Of a stretch of DNA of 64,000 bases, positions 19,598 to 29,130 are shown one piece after another. A model generated the notes under the pieces. The model was not told the origin of the DNA. It did not search any database and worked only from the letters and a program-made list of their open reading frames with translations. Numbering within the stretch: the first letter of the stretch is position 1; each line of letters begins with the position of its first letter. Origin of the DNA: Tubiluchus corallicola (lineage: Eukaryota; Priapulida; Priapulimorpha; Priapulimorphida; Tubiluchidae); NCBI GenBank assembly GCA_030141605.1, contig JAQGDQ010002394.1, positions 57,801 through 121,800 on the forward strand, given 5' to 3'. A program made the translations under genes and the position numbers.

Positions 19598-19702
19598 ATT
19601 TTTGCTCTTTTAAAATTAAATGGGATTGTTTAAAAATGCAGCAAAATGTATTTTATACGTCTGTTAATTTTTCTATGATATTGTTATAACTAATGAAACA
19701 CA

Positions 19703-20350
19703 CTAATTTTTAAACGTTTCGGGGTTTTTTATCCAGTTTTGTACAATGTCGTATTGGCTTTCATTAATAATATTTTTCTCTAAGATACTAGGTAGCAATT
19801 GCTCTAAACTACTTAATGGCTTACAAGGAAGATTTAGTTTTTCGAATTTTTCCTGAGTGAATTTTAAATTATAGGAAAATATAGCTGAAGTTCCAATAAC
19901 ATTACAATTATATTCTTGCAGAGCTTTTAATACGTGTAGTATGTTTTTGCCCGTGGAGATATAATCTCCTATAATGGTAACTTTGCTTCCTGCTTTTAAA
20001 TCACCTTCAATTAATTTTTTTAGTCCATGTTTTTTTCTTTCGCCTCTTACATAAATGAAAGGAAGGTTCAAATTGTTTGCTATTAAAGAGGCTATTGGAA
20101 TTCCTGCTGTAGCTACTCCTGCTATTACTTCTGTTTCTGGAAAGAATTCTTTTACAATATTGCTCATCCTTTTTTTTATATCTTTTCTTATCTCAGGATA
20201 TGACAATATTTTTCCACTATCATAACAAACAGGAGATTTCCAACCAGAAGTCCAAATAAAAGGAGTTTCAAAATTAAATTTTATGCTGTTTATGTCTAAA
20301 AAACTGCTAATATCTAAGTGAAATTTTTGCGAAAAATCAGAAGCATTCAT
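19703..20350 (-). CDS. pyrE: Orotate phosphoribosyltransferase
   Basis: Converts orotate and PRPP to OMP in pyrimidine synthesis. The 215 aa product has the AGVATAGIPIA segment, the conserved RGERKKHG loop and a PRPP-binding motif KVTIIGDYISTGKN. The usual DD of that motif reads GD here. It stands alone with its own TAnnTTTG box, 27 bases of predicted leader and about 170 bases of gene-free sequence downstream. Confidence 0.95.
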   Translation of the reverse strand: MNASDFSQKFHLDISSFLDINSIKFNFETPFIWTSGWKSPVCYDSGKILSYPEIRKDIKKRMSNIVKEFFPETEVIAGVATAGIPIASLIANNLNLPFIYVRGERKKHGLKKLIEGDLKAGSKVTIIGDYISTGKNILHVLKALQEYNCNVIGTSAIFSYNLKFTQEKFEKLNLPCKPLSSLEQLLPSILEKNIINESQYDIVQNWIKNPETFKN

Positions 20351-20381
20351 TATGTTTATACGAAAATATTTAATAATACTG

Positions 20382-20389
20382 CAAAGTTA
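20382..20389 (-). promoter_or_regulatory. -7 box (TAACTTTG) for pyrE
   Basis: TAACTTTG on the minus strand matches TAnnTTTG; predicted start near 20377, about 27 bases before the pyrE ATG. No clear -33 element. Confidence 0.6.
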
Positions 20390-20537
20390 AAAAAATTAGG
20401 GGACTGTCTTTTTGTGGTAAGCAGAATATCTGTTTTTTTGTTTTTTATGGTTTATTCATTTTTTGATGTATAAAACTTAAAACCAAGCTTGATTTTAGGT
20501 TTTATTGTAATATACAACTTGAATAACTATATGTTTT

Positions 20538-21518
20538 TTATTTACTAGGTAGCGTAGTTGAAATGGCAATAGAATGAGTGTTTCCTGCAAGGTGATATTG
20601 GGTGTAACTGTAATTAAAGTGGACTTTTTTTATTCTAATGCCTGCACCTGCTGATAGTCCTACTACAGAAGGTCTGCTGTCTACAGCAAGTTCTTGTTGG
20701 CGCTGAAAGTTATAAGCAAGAGAAAAATAGAGATTTTGCTTGAAAAATATTTCTGTGGCTATAATGAGATGGCTGATAAATTTTCCTATGTTGGTGATGT
20801 CGTTATTAGTTTGTGTAGACTGATTGATGTAGATATTATTGAATTTTTCTAAATGACGATAAGTGAGAGTAAATCGAAAGGGTGCATTATGTAGTGCTTT
20901 GGTGATTCCTATGGTAATCTGAGGCTGATAGGCTTGAGGTTTCTCATCAGAATCATAGTTAATAAGTTGTGTCCCCACATTGTTGAAGGTGATACCTGCA
21001 GATAGTAGATTATGTGAATTGTGATAGGTGATGCCAAAGTCAGAAGCAATACCAAATGAATTGTGTTTTTCTAATATGGAATAGTGGGTCTTTATTCTAA
21101 CACCTAATTGAATGTATGGGTTAAGTGGTTTAGCCCATGTTAAATTGAGGGTATAATTAGCTGCTGTAAATGTGCCTATTTTATTGCCTACTTCGTCCGT
21201 TTCGATGAATGTACCGTAGTGTTGGTAATCTATGGAAGCAGAAACAATGTTACTACTGTCTATAGCTCTGGCATAAGTAATATTGCCATAATTGATGTCG
21301 GCAACTTGGTTGGTGTAATTAAGGGCTAGCTGGTGGTTCATTGTATGATTGAGAAGGGAGGGATTATGTGTGGCAAGATTAATGTCGTTGTCGTAGATAG
21401 AGGCATTGTAACCTCCAATGCCTGATATGCGTGCTGTGGTGAATGTGGGCAGGGTGCTGGCTTGTGTAGTAATGTAGGTGATTGTGGTGAAGACAAGTAT
21501 GATGAGGCGAGGTTTCAT
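20538..21518 (-). CDS. porQ: PorQ-like outer-membrane component of the type IX secretion system
   Basis: A 326 aa protein with an N-terminal signal peptide (about residues 1-19) and amphipathic beta-strand pattern throughout. The start of the mature part (ARISGIGGYNASIYDNDINL) and the motif AAGAGIRIKKVHFNYSY near the end resemble PorQ, a PorV-related outer-membrane protein of type IX secretion. It precedes no other Por gene here; its neighbours are xseB (6 bp upstream) and pyrE. The only secretion-linked genes elsewhere in the window are gldF/gldG. Confidence 0.82.
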   Translation of the reverse strand: MKPRLIILVFTTITYITTQASTLPTFTTARISGIGGYNASIYDNDINLATHNPSLLNHTMNHQLALNYTNQVADINYGNITYARAIDSSNIVSASIDYQHYGTFIETDEVGNKIGTFTAANYTLNLTWAKPLNPYIQLGVRIKTHYSILEKHNSFGIASDFGITYHNSHNLLSAGITFNNVGTQLINYDSDEKPQAYQPQITIGITKALHNAPFRFTLTYRHLEKFNNIYINQSTQTNNDITNIGKFISHLIIATEIFFKQNLYFSLAYNFQRQQELAVDSRPSVVGLSAGAGIRIKKVHFNYSYTQYHLAGNTHSIAISTTLPSK

Positions 21519-21524
21519 TGAGAT

Positions 21525-21731
21525 TTATTCTTTCGCATCCATTTGAGTAAGGATTTTTTCTACCTCTTGTTGTGTTTTGTGCAGTTTGTTTTGACAGGTT
21601 TTTATAAGTTGTGTAACTTGCTTTACTTTTTCAGTGAGTTCGTCTATGCTCAATTCTTGGTTTTCTATCTGTTGTAGTATTTTTTCTATTTGTATGATGG
21701 CTTGCTGGTATGTGATTTGCTTTTTTGTCAT
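21525..21731 (-). CDS. xseB: Exodeoxyribonuclease VII small subunit
   Basis: A 68 aa, almost entirely helical protein with the family pattern TYQQAIIQIEKILQQIEN followed by SIDELTEKVKQ. It would pair with XseA, which is not in the window. It is 6 bp upstream of porQ on the same strand. Confidence 0.88.
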   Translation of the reverse strand: MTKKQITYQQAIIQIEKILQQIENQELSIDELTEKVKQVTQLIKTCQNKLHKTQQEVEKILTQMDAKE

Positions 21732-21850
21732 TGTTCTCTTATTTTTTGTTGATGGTGTAAAAAGCAGAATATTTTTTACAATATAAGGTGAATTTTATAA
21801 TTTAAATAGTTCTTACTTTTTCCTAAATAAACAAGATAAAGGTAAAAGAT

Positions 21851-22822
21851 TTAAAGCAATTCTTTTATTATCTTTTCAATGGTGAGATTATCTGCCTCTG
21901 CTTTATAATTAAGTATAATACGATGTCGAAGTACAGGTAGTGCTACTGCCTTTATATCTTCTATATCAGGAGAATATTTTCCATTGATAAGAGCATGTGT
22001 TTTGGCCCCAAGGATAAGGTATTGTGAAGCACGAGGACCTGCCCCCCAGTTGATGTATTTGTTTGTAATAGAGTGAGCTTCTTTGGTATGTGGGCGTGTG
22101 CTGGTGGATAACTTTACAGCATATCTCATCACTTCGTTATTTACAGGTATTTTTCGGGTAAGGTTTTGATAATTGATAATTTCTTTTGCAGAGAATATCT
22201 TCTCTACCTTTTTTTGCTCTCCTGATGTTGTATTTTTGGCAATTTCTATTTCTTCTTCAAAACTAGGGTAATTGAGATGAATATTAAACATAAACCTATC
22301 TAGTTGGGCCTCAGGTAAAGGATAAGTTCCTTCTTGTTCTATGGGGTTTTGTGTCGCTAATACAAAGAAAGGAGCTTCTAACGAATAGGTGTTGCCTGAA
22401 TAGGTTATTTTTTTTTCCTGCATTGCTTCTAACAGTGCTGATTGTGTTTTGGGGGGAGTTCTATTTATTTCATCGGCAAGTATGATATTAGCAAATATTG
22501 GCCCTTTGTGAAATTTGAAATGACGATCTTCGCCCAAAACTTCTGTCCCTATAATATCAGAAGGCATTAAATCAGGTGTGAACTGGATTCTTTTATATTT
22601 CAAGTCCAGTGTTTTTGCTATGGTATTGATAAGAAGTGTTTTAGCAAGTCCGGGAACTCCTACAAGTAACGAATGTCCATTGCTAAATATAGAGATGAGG
22701 ATGTATTTAATAGTGTTCTCCTGTCCAAAAACTTCCTTTTTTATTTCTTGTTGAAGAGTGTTGTATTTTTCTCTAAACGTTTTTATAGATTGAATATCAA
22801 CGTTTTCTGAGGAGCTAGACAT
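21851..22822 (-). CDS. MoxR-type AAA+ ATPase
   Basis: A 323 aa ATPase with Walker A GVPGLAKT, Walker B ILADEINR, the MoxR-specific AMQEKKITYSG segment, sensor 1 ATQNPIEQEGTYPLPEAQLDRF and a C-terminal lid domain. MoxR proteins work with vWA-domain partners to mature or activate envelope and metabolic complexes; the BatA-like protein at 17.3-19.4 kb is a plausible partner by family knowledge. Twelve bases separate it from the SPOR-domain gene upstream. Confidence 0.94.
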   Translation of the reverse strand: MSSSSENVDIQSIKTFREKYNTLQQEIKKEVFGQENTIKYILISIFSNGHSLLVGVPGLAKTLLINTIAKTLDLKYKRIQFTPDLMPSDIIGTEVLGEDRHFKFHKGPIFANIILADEINRTPPKTQSALLEAMQEKKITYSGNTYSLEAPFFVLATQNPIEQEGTYPLPEAQLDRFMFNIHLNYPSFEEEIEIAKNTTSGEQKKVEKIFSAKEIINYQNLTRKIPVNNEVMRYAVKLSTSTRPHTKEAHSITNKYINWGAGPRASQYLILGAKTHALINGKYSPDIEDIKAVALPVLRHRIILNYKAEADNLTIEKIIKELL

Positions 22823-22834
22823 AGAGATATTTTT

Positions 22835-23992
22835 TTAATTACGATAAATCCAAGCATCTATTCCTCTATCAGAATATTGTGTTTTTAACGCAAGTTTTGC
22901 TTCTTCAATGTCTTTAAATGTCTGGTAGCATACGAAATGAAATCGCCCAACTTTTCCTACCTGATGTGAGTTATTGTAGCCTTTTGTTTGTATCGTAGCG
23001 AGAAAATTGTCGGCATTACTTTTGTGTATGAATGCTCCCCCAATTATATGATCTTTGCTGGTTTGATACAACCAAGTAATAATATTTTTTGCGTTTAATT
23101 TATTGTATTCTTCTATTGCTGTTTCTCTAGTATCAAAAGATCCGTAGGTTACCATATGTAAATTATCCTTATAATAAAATTTTTCTGAAGGATAGCCCTG
23201 TCCTTTAAGTTTTTTATGCAGTCTTTTGGCGTTACTTTCATATTTAAAGCATCCTGCAACAAGGTGGTATTTGATTTCTTGGTCTGGTGTAGTAGATTGT
23301 GGCTTTTCAACTTGTGTGGTGGTGTCTTTGTCTTCAACAATAATGACAGGTGGTGCTGTTTTCTTTTTTAAAAGGAAGATGCCTACTGTTCCTCCTATTA
23401 TTAGTAATAGAAGTATAACTACCACTGTTGTAAAAGTTTGTTTCTTTTTGGTGCTCTCTTGTCCTATATGTTCAGTAGGAGGTGGTACGGGTTTTATTCT
23501 CTGTGATTTCGCTTGCTCAATGGGTTTCGCTGGCGAAGTAGTTGTAGTGGATTTAGTAGGGGCTGATGTTGTCTTTGTAGACTCAGGCTTTGGTATTACT
23601 TTTTTTGTTTCTTTGGTGGGGGAAGCAGTTGTTGTCTTTGTTTCACTGACAGGTGAAGCTTTGGGTTTTTCTGCTTTTCCAGAGGAAGTTCTAAAACTTA
23701 TTTTCCCATTATCACTTTTATATATTTCTCCAAGTTTGCCTATTTTGTAAGTTTGTCCAGAGGTGATTATTTTCAGTAGTTTTTGCGCATATTCCTTTAT
23801 CTTTTCTAATGCTTCTTTAGAACTGATGTTTTCTTTTTGTTGCACAAAACTTTCTAGAACCCCATCGTTATATTTCAAGAATTCGTTGAATATAATTTCG
23901 TTAGGATCATTTTTACTTTTAATAAAAACTCCTAAGCCGGGTATTATAATTCTATTCTTTTCTTTAAGAAGTTCTATGATATATAAATCCAT
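22835..23992 (-). CDS. HU-CCDC81 domain and SPOR domain membrane protein
   Basis: A 385 aa protein. Residues 1-105 look like the Bacteroidota CCDC81-type HU domain pair (IIPGLGVFIKS, then ITSGQTYKIGKLGEIYKS). A low-complexity Thr/Pro/Lys linker runs from about 108 to 185, one membrane helix is at about 187-208, and residues 240-385 contain two SPOR-like repeats (HLVAGCFKYESNAKRL and HIIGGAFIHKSNADNF). SPOR domains bind denuded glycan strands at the septum, so a division-site protein joining a cytoplasmic DNA-binding-like domain to peptidoglycan is inferred. Confidence 0.88.
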   Translation of the reverse strand: MDLYIIELLKEKNRIIIPGLGVFIKSKNDPNEIIFNEFLKYNDGVLESFVQQKENISSKEALEKIKEYAQKLLKIITSGQTYKIGKLGEIYKSDNGKISFRTSSGKAEKPKASPVSETKTTTASPTKETKKVIPKPESTKTTSAPTKSTTTTSPAKPIEQAKSQRIKPVPPPTEHIGQESTKKKQTFTTVVVILLLLIIGGTVGIFLLKKKTAPPVIIVEDKDTTTQVEKPQSTTPDQEIKYHLVAGCFKYESNAKRLHKKLKGQGYPSEKFYYKDNLHMVTYGSFDTRETAIEEYNKLNAKNIITWLYQTSKDHIIGGAFIHKSNADNFLATIQTKGYNNSHQVGKVGRFHFVCYQTFKDIEEAKLALKTQYSDRGIDAWIYRN

Positions 23993-24035
23993 AGTAAAAT
24001 GAATGATAATTAAATATTTATATTAAATATATTTT

Positions 24036-24067
24036 CAAATGTATTACATTTTTTTTAATTAAGCCAA
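24036..24067 (-). promoter_or_regulatory. Promoter (TTG-N21-TACATTTG) before the SPOR gene
   Basis: TACATTTG on the minus strand at 24036-24043 fits TAnnTTTG and TTG lies at 24065-24067, 21 bases upstream. It overlaps the 3' end of surA. The predicted start near 24031 gives a leader of about 39 bases. Confidence 0.55.
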
Positions 24068-25416
24068 TTTTTATATTTAAATTTACATTTCTTGTGGTGG
24101 TCGCTTATTTTTAAATAAGTTGTTTTTTGCTTCTCAACTATCCACTTGTCAATGATTTCTTGTTGTTTATGTTCCATTAAACTTTCTTTGACAATATTAT
24201 AGTCTTCTTTCAAATTTATTTCGTGTTGAGGAATAATTGTTTTAAGTTTTACTGCTTTGTAAGCGTATTCTCCCGTATGGTCTTGGAATAGAAATGAATC
24301 TGAAATTTCATTTTCTTGAAGTTGTGTTATGATTTCTCTTGTCTGAGCAGATTCTATTTCTTCAATAGTAAATCGAGAAGTTCCATTCAGAGGATTCACT
24401 ACCAATCCATTATTAATTCTAGAATCTTTATCATCAGAGTAAAACAAAATAGCTTTTTCCCAACTAATATTGTTATCTTGTTTTATACTACTTAGTATTG
24501 TATCTATTCTGACTTTTGCATTTGTAATATCTTGATTTGCTATCTTAGGCTTAATAAGTATGTGTCTTACATTTATCTTCGACTTTTGCTTGTCTATTAG
24601 TTGGATGATGTGAAAACCAAATTCTGTCTCCACAATCCTTGATACTTGGTCGTTTTTCAAATTAAAAGCCACATTAGCAAATTCTGGCACAAGGTCGGCC
24701 TTGTTGACATAACCAAGTTCTCCGCCTTTTCTTGCAGAGTTTGGGTCCTCAGAATATAGTATTGCCAAAGTAGAAAATTTTTCACCTTCAATAATTCTAT
24801 CTCTATACTGCCTCAGATTTTCACGAGTTTCATTCCGCACTTCTTGGCTTACCTTAGGCTTTACAACTAATTGTTCTATCTCATATTTTTGAGGCACAAT
24901 ATCTTTTTTCTCCAGATTTTGATAATATTTTTTCACCTCATTTGGAGTTACCTGTATATTTGAAGTAATTTCTGCCTGCATTCTCTGAATAATTATTTGT
25001 TCTTTTACAGTTTTAGCAAGATCTTTTTTTATTGCAGACATATCTTTTTTAAAGTATTTTTCTACTTTTTCTTCGCTACCTATTTGCGAAATGAAATAAT
25101 TAAGCCGAGCTTCAACTTGTTGATTTATTTCCATTGCTGTTACTTCTACTATGTCCAATTTTGCTTGGTTCAAAAACATTTTTTGGACTAAAATATCTTC
25201 AAAAATTTCACATTTAAGATTTTTATTGGAAACGGGACTTTGAGATTTTATTTGTAGATATTGATTCTCCACTTCTGACAATAACACTGTGCTGCCCCCT
25301 ACCACTGCGATTACTCCATCTATTAATTTTGCCTCTTGTGAAAATAGAGAGCTATTATTTAAGCAAAGCAAAGCAATAAATTTTATAAAAATGTATTTTA
25401 TTCTAAGTATACTCAA
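24055..25416 (-). CDS. surA: Periplasmic chaperone/peptidyl-prolyl isomerase SurA
   Basis: A 453 aa exported protein with a signal peptide (about residues 1-27), a SurA N-terminal helical domain beginning LIDGVIAVVGGSTVLLSEVE, and two parvulin (PpiC) domains at about residues 175-275 and 280-390 (landmarks YSEDPNSARKGGELGYV, EFGFHIIQLID and VRHILIK). It assists folding of outer-membrane proteins. It lies 13 bp downstream of the frameshifted second isomerase in one minus-strand unit. Confidence 0.93.
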   Translation of the reverse strand: MSILRIKYIFIKFIALLCLNNSSLFSQEAKLIDGVIAVVGGSTVLLSEVENQYLQIKSQSPVSNKNLKCEIFEDILVQKMFLNQAKLDIVEVTAMEINQQVEARLNYFISQIGSEEKVEKYFKKDMSAIKKDLAKTVKEQIIIQRMQAEITSNIQVTPNEVKKYYQNLEKKDIVPQKYEIEQLVVKPKVSQEVRNETRENLRQYRDRIIEGEKFSTLAILYSEDPNSARKGGELGYVNKADLVPEFANVAFNLKNDQVSRIVETEFGFHIIQLIDKQKSKINVRHILIKPKIANQDITNAKVRIDTILSSIKQDNNISWEKAILFYSDDKDSRINNGLVVNPLNGTSRFTIEEIESAQTREIITQLQENEISDSFLFQDHTGEYAYKAVKLKTIIPQHEINLKEDYNIVKESLMEHKQQEIIDKWIVEKQKTTYLKISDHHKKCKFKYKNWLN

Positions 25417-25429
25417 TTCTTTGTTTTAT

Positions 25430-26288
25430 TTAATAAATTATAAATTTATTATTTTCAAATGCTTTTTGATAAGTCTCTTTCTCTATATTTTCAATAAATT
25501 CCATCTTTTTTTTATTTTTCAATATGACAGCTATCTTATCTTTGATATAGCTCAAGGGTGGTGGTGTATTAATAAGACGGTAATCTTTGATATACAAAAA
25601 GTAATGAAAGCTATCGTCTTCTGTTTCAATATACTTATTTGTTTTAAGAAATCGAGTAAGGTTATTTATTTTCAATGGAACTTCTCTTAATATTTCAGTA
25701 AAAGGTAACCATTTATGGCTAGAATTGTCAAATATTTTTGCATACTGTATGGCATATTTTTCTAAGTGATTTTTACTATCTTTTTCATCGGAAATAATCC
25801 ATTTTTTAATTTTATCTAAACTTGGAGCGTCTTTATATACTTTCAAAAAAGTTACTTTAACAATATTAGCATGAAGGTTGAAATTCTCTTTATATCTATC
25901 GAAATATTCTGTTATTTCTTCCTCTAAAATGCTATCATTAAAGTTCTCATTTATTATTTGTTGCTTATATTTGTGTGTTAAAAGAGAATTTTTGTACTCT
26001 TCTGCTGTTTTATTTATTTTATCTTTTTTTTTCTTCTTTACTTAATTTCTTATTTGCTTCAGACAATATTAATTTTTGCTTTATCCAAGAATTTATATAG
26101 TCTTTCATATAATTGATACTATCTGAACTATTTGCAAATTTTGGGGCAATCACATCAATATCAGTAGAATATAGCTTGTACTCGCCCACTACTTCCGCAA
26201 TTATAACCTTATTATTATCTACATCCTGTTTATAATTACAGCTATGGGTAAGTAATAGGACTATTATAGTAAAAACAAAACTTTTCAC
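25430..26288 (-). pseudogene. Second parvulin-like peptidyl-prolyl isomerase lipoprotein, frameshifted in an A9 tract
   Basis: The N-terminal part (26288 to 26019, 89 aa) has a lipoprotein-type signal ending HSC (C17) and the SurA-like start VVGEYKLYSTDID. It ends at a TAA just after a run of nine A on the sense strand (26024-26032 in plus coordinates). Skipping one A moves into the frame that runs without a stop from there to 25430, through YKENFNLHANIVKVTFLKVYKDA, so N- and C-terminal parts belong to one gene of about 285 codons. The C-terminal piece alone has only a TTG start. Gene order is GNAT (3 bp), this gene (13 bp), surA. Possible explanations are a true loss, a switch tract, slippage that rescues it, or a sequencing error. 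Confidence 0.8.
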
Positions 26289-26291
26289 TTA

Positions 26292-27485
26292 TTATTGTTT
26301 CTTTAATACTTTTTCTTTCGTATCCTTTGCTATTATTTTAGAACGAGATATTTTCGTATTTTCACTAAAAAATTTACGATAAGTAATGTGTCTATGGGCA
26401 AAGTCTGCTCCTACAGACTCGTGCAATGCTCTCATTTTAGGGTTGAAGTCGCCCACCCACGACAATTCAATGCTATTATATTCAGGGTGTTTTTTCATCA
26501 TCTTATCCATATGCCAAAATATAGCAGACTCTATTCCTGATTTTTGAAACTGGGGTTTTACACCCATAATAACAATTCTTGCTTTAGTTATTGTCTTTGT
26601 CTTTATATAGTATAGCATTTTTAACTTGTTCCAAAGGTTAATTTTTCCATTCAACTTAGCTAAAACCTGATTAATATCTGGCACCATTATTAAAAAAGCG
26701 ATGGGTTCATTATTAGAATATACTAGCCATACAAAGTCTTCTATGAAAAAGGATTTCATTTCCTTCAGTTTCAACATCAAGTCCTCATATCGCAAGGGTA
26801 TATTATTCTCGTGAAAGGCCCAAGCACTTTCATAAACCTCTATAATATCACTAACTTGCTTTTCTTTGTTTTTCAGTTGAAAATGCTCAAATTTATATTT
26901 TTCTTTCTTTGCTACCCAACCAGCAATTTTCCAAAATCTTTTAGGAAAAGGTTTTCTAAGATTAAGAATGTTAGAAACTTGCTCAAAAAAGAACTGAAAA
27001 CCATAGTCTTCAAATAAGTTTTTGTAGTAAGGCTTATTATATTGCATCCCAAAAGTAGGCTGTGTAAAACCATCAACTAGCAAGCCCCAAAAACTATCAT
27101 TCTCGCCAAAGTTTATAGGTCCATCCATTGCTTCCATTCCTTCGCTTTTCAGCCAATTTTTTGCCGTATCGAACAATAGTCTAGAAGCTTTTGTATCGTT
27201 TACACACTCAAAAAAACCGATACCACCTGTGGGCTGCTCAAAGCCCTTTGCTTTTTTGTTGTTATAAAATGCAGCAATGCGTCCGATAAGTTTTTTATTA
27301 TCGTCTTTTAAAACCCAGCGCTTAGCCTTGCCATCTTGAAACATTATATTTTTTTTCGGATTAAAAATAGTTTCTATTTGTACATCCAAAGGGCAGACCC
27401 AATTTTTATCTCCTTTATATAAATCTCTTGCAAAGTTTAAAAACGCTATTACTTCCTTTTTATCTTTTACCTCAAAAATTTGCAT
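26292..27485 (-). CDS. GNAT-like acetyltransferase superfamily protein
   Basis: A 397 aa cytoplasmic protein. It opens with a family-typical segment (FARDLYKGDKNWVCPLD), and the C-terminal half (about 240-375) has the look of a GNAT fold with RIVIMGVKPQFQKSGIESAIF in place of the acetyl-CoA pyrophosphate loop. Proteins of this kind are widespread in Bacteroidota without a known substrate. It heads the unit with the frameshifted isomerase and surA and has its own -7 box upstream. Confidence 0.78.
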   Translation of the reverse strand: MQIFEVKDKKEVIAFLNFARDLYKGDKNWVCPLDVQIETIFNPKKNIMFQDGKAKRWVLKDDNKKLIGRIAAFYNNKKAKGFEQPTGGIGFFECVNDTKASRLLFDTAKNWLKSEGMEAMDGPINFGENDSFWGLLVDGFTQPTFGMQYNKPYYKNLFEDYGFQFFFEQVSNILNLRKPFPKRFWKIAGWVAKKEKYKFEHFQLKNKEKQVSDIIEVYESAWAFHENNIPLRYEDLMLKLKEMKSFFIEDFVWLVYSNNEPIAFLIMVPDINQVLAKLNGKINLWNKLKMLYYIKTKTITKARIVIMGVKPQFQKSGIESAIFWHMDKMMKKHPEYNSIELSWVGDFNPKMRALHESVGADFAHRHITYRKFFSENTKISRSKIIAKDTKEKVLKKQ

Positions 27486-27526
27486 AGGTACTATCTTCTA
27501 GTTTAAACTTAAATAGAAAGTTTTTG

Positions 27527-27534
27527 CAAATATA
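27527..27534 (-). promoter_or_regulatory. -7 box (TATATTTG) for the GNAT-isomerase-surA unit
   Basis: TATATTTG on the minus strand matches TAnnTTTG; predicted start near 27522, about 37 bases before the ATG at 27485. It faces away from the pepA promoter at 27598-27605, so the two units are divergent. Confidence 0.6.
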
Positions 27535-27597
27535 GGATTTTAAATTACTTATTAACATAAGTAATAAGTAAAAATATGGAACTTAGCTAAATTTATC

Positions 27598-27605
27598 TAA
27601 ATTTG
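27598..27605 (+). promoter_or_regulatory. -7 box (TAAATTTG) for leucyl aminopeptidase
   Basis: TAAATTTG matches TAnnTTTG. Its last base is the G of an in-frame GTG at 27605, so that GTG cannot be transcribed as a start from this promoter; this supports the ATG at 27641, about 31 bases after the predicted start site. Confidence 0.6.
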
Positions 27606-27640
27606 TGGAGTCTATTTTTACAAATGAAAAATATAATAAA

Positions 27641-29080
27641 ATGAAAAATATAAAAATAAAAAAAACAAGTAGCTGTGACCATAAAACCAGTAAGATTTTT
27701 CTTGCAAAGAAAGATTATAATTTTGCTAATAGTAAACTTACTTCTGAAGAAATAAACTACATACAAAGGAGGATAAAAAGCAACAAGAAACAAATAATAC
27801 TTAACAGATACGATTATCATATTTATGTAGTAATAGCTGATGAAAAAAAAGAAGGTATAGAACTATACGAAACTTTTCGCAGAGCAGCTAACTATATTAT
27901 CAAAGCTATCAACAGAAACAAATACAAAGAAGTAGAAGTAGTAGATACTATAGATGACAAAAAACTTTCCCTCGCCTTTACAGAAGGTTTAATACTTAGC
28001 AGCTACCAATTTCTCAAATATTTTGAGAAACCGGAAAAAAAGAAAAATAGCCTCAAGCTTATTAACATTGTTGCAAAAGAAATAACAGATGCTGATATAG
28101 CTACATTAGATGCTACTTTACAGGCTGTATATCACACAAGAGATTTAGTCAATGAACCAGTAATACAGCTTAATGCACCTAAATTTGCAGAAAGAATACA
28201 AGAACTGGGTAAAGAAGCCAATTTCAAAGTGCAAGTATTAGAAAAATCAGAAATAGAAAAACTTGGAATGGGGGGCTTACTTGCTGTCAATAAAGGAAGT
28301 ATTGATCCTCCGCGTTTCACGATAATGGAATGGAAACCTCAAAACGTTAAGAATGCAAAGCCTTATGTTATAGTTGGCAAAGGTATAGTATATGATACAG
28401 GAGGTTTGAGCCTAAAGGGTTCAGAGTATATGAACACAATGAAATCGGATATGGCTGGAGCCGCAGCTGTAACAGGCACAATGTATGCCATTGCCAAAAC
28501 ACAGTTACCACTGCACATTATAGCTCTTGTGCCTTCTACTGATAATAGACCCGACGGGAATGCTTATGCTCCGGGTGATGTAATAAAAATGCATAATGGT
28601 ATGTGTGTAGAAGTTCTCAATACTGATGCAGAAGGGAGAATGATACTTGCAGATGCTTTAAGCTATGCTCAGCAATACAGCCCTGAACTTGTTATAGACG
28701 TAGCTACTCTTACAGGAGCTGCTGCTATGGCTATAGGTAGTAACGGAATAGTGGCGATGGGTAATGCTGATAAAATACATATGCAAAACTTACAGCAAAG
28801 TGGTAGAAATGTGTATGAAAGAATTGTGGAATTCCCGTTTTGGGATGACTATAAAAAACAGTTAAAATCAGATATTGCCGACTTGAAAAATATAGGAGGA
28901 AGAGAAGCCGGCTCTATTACTGCAGGAAAATTTTTAGAATATTTTACCAACTACCCTTATATACATATAGATATTGCGGGACCTGCTTTTATTGATGTGG
29001 CTGACAACTATCGAGGCAAAGGAGCAACAGGAGTAGGGGTGAGGTTACTTCTCGATTTCTTTAAAAGATTATCTAAGTAG
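27641..29080 (+). CDS. pepA: Leucyl aminopeptidase (M17)
   Basis: A 479 aa cytoplasmic two-metal aminopeptidase. The catalytic C-terminal domain has VGKGIVYDTGGLSLK, the metal site KSDMAGAAAV and the M17 hallmark NTDAEGRMILADAL; the N-terminal domain is shorter and divergent, as usual. I chose the ATG at 27641 over the GTG at 27605 because the promoter overlaps the latter. pdxA follows 50 bp downstream. Confidence 0.95.
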   Translation: MKNIKIKKTSSCDHKTSKIFLAKKDYNFANSKLTSEEINYIQRRIKSNKKQIILNRYDYHIYVVIADEKKEGIELYETFRRAANYIIKAINRNKYKEVEVVDTIDDKKLSLAFTEGLILSSYQFLKYFEKPEKKKNSLKLINIVAKEITDADIATLDATLQAVYHTRDLVNEPVIQLNAPKFAERIQELGKEANFKVQVLEKSEIEKLGMGGLLAVNKGSIDPPRFTIMEWKPQNVKNAKPYVIVGKGIVYDTGGLSLKGSEYMNTMKSDMAGAAAVTGTMYAIAKTQLPLHIIALVPSTDNRPDGNAYAPGDVIKMHNGMCVEVLNTDAEGRMILADALSYAQQYSPELVIDVATLTGAAAMAIGSNGIVAMGNADKIHMQNLQQSGRNVYERIVEFPFWDDYKKQLKSDIADLKNIGGREAGSITAGKFLEYFTNYPYIHIDIAGPAFIDVADNYRGKGATGVGVRLLLDFFKRLSK

Positions 29081-29130
29081 AGTGTATTGTTCTTTATACG
29101 GTATATAATCAAAATGCAATAATTGAGAAA

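Noticed and set aside
23226-23750. 174 aa plus-strand ORF opposite the SPOR protein
   Set aside because: It is antisense to the Thr/Pro/Lys-rich linker of a well-supported gene; its Val/Ser/Phe-rich composition is the expected mirror of that linker.
27605-27640. GTG-initiated extension of leucyl aminopeptidase
   Set aside because: The GTG overlaps the -7 box; the ATG at 27641 fits the transcript.
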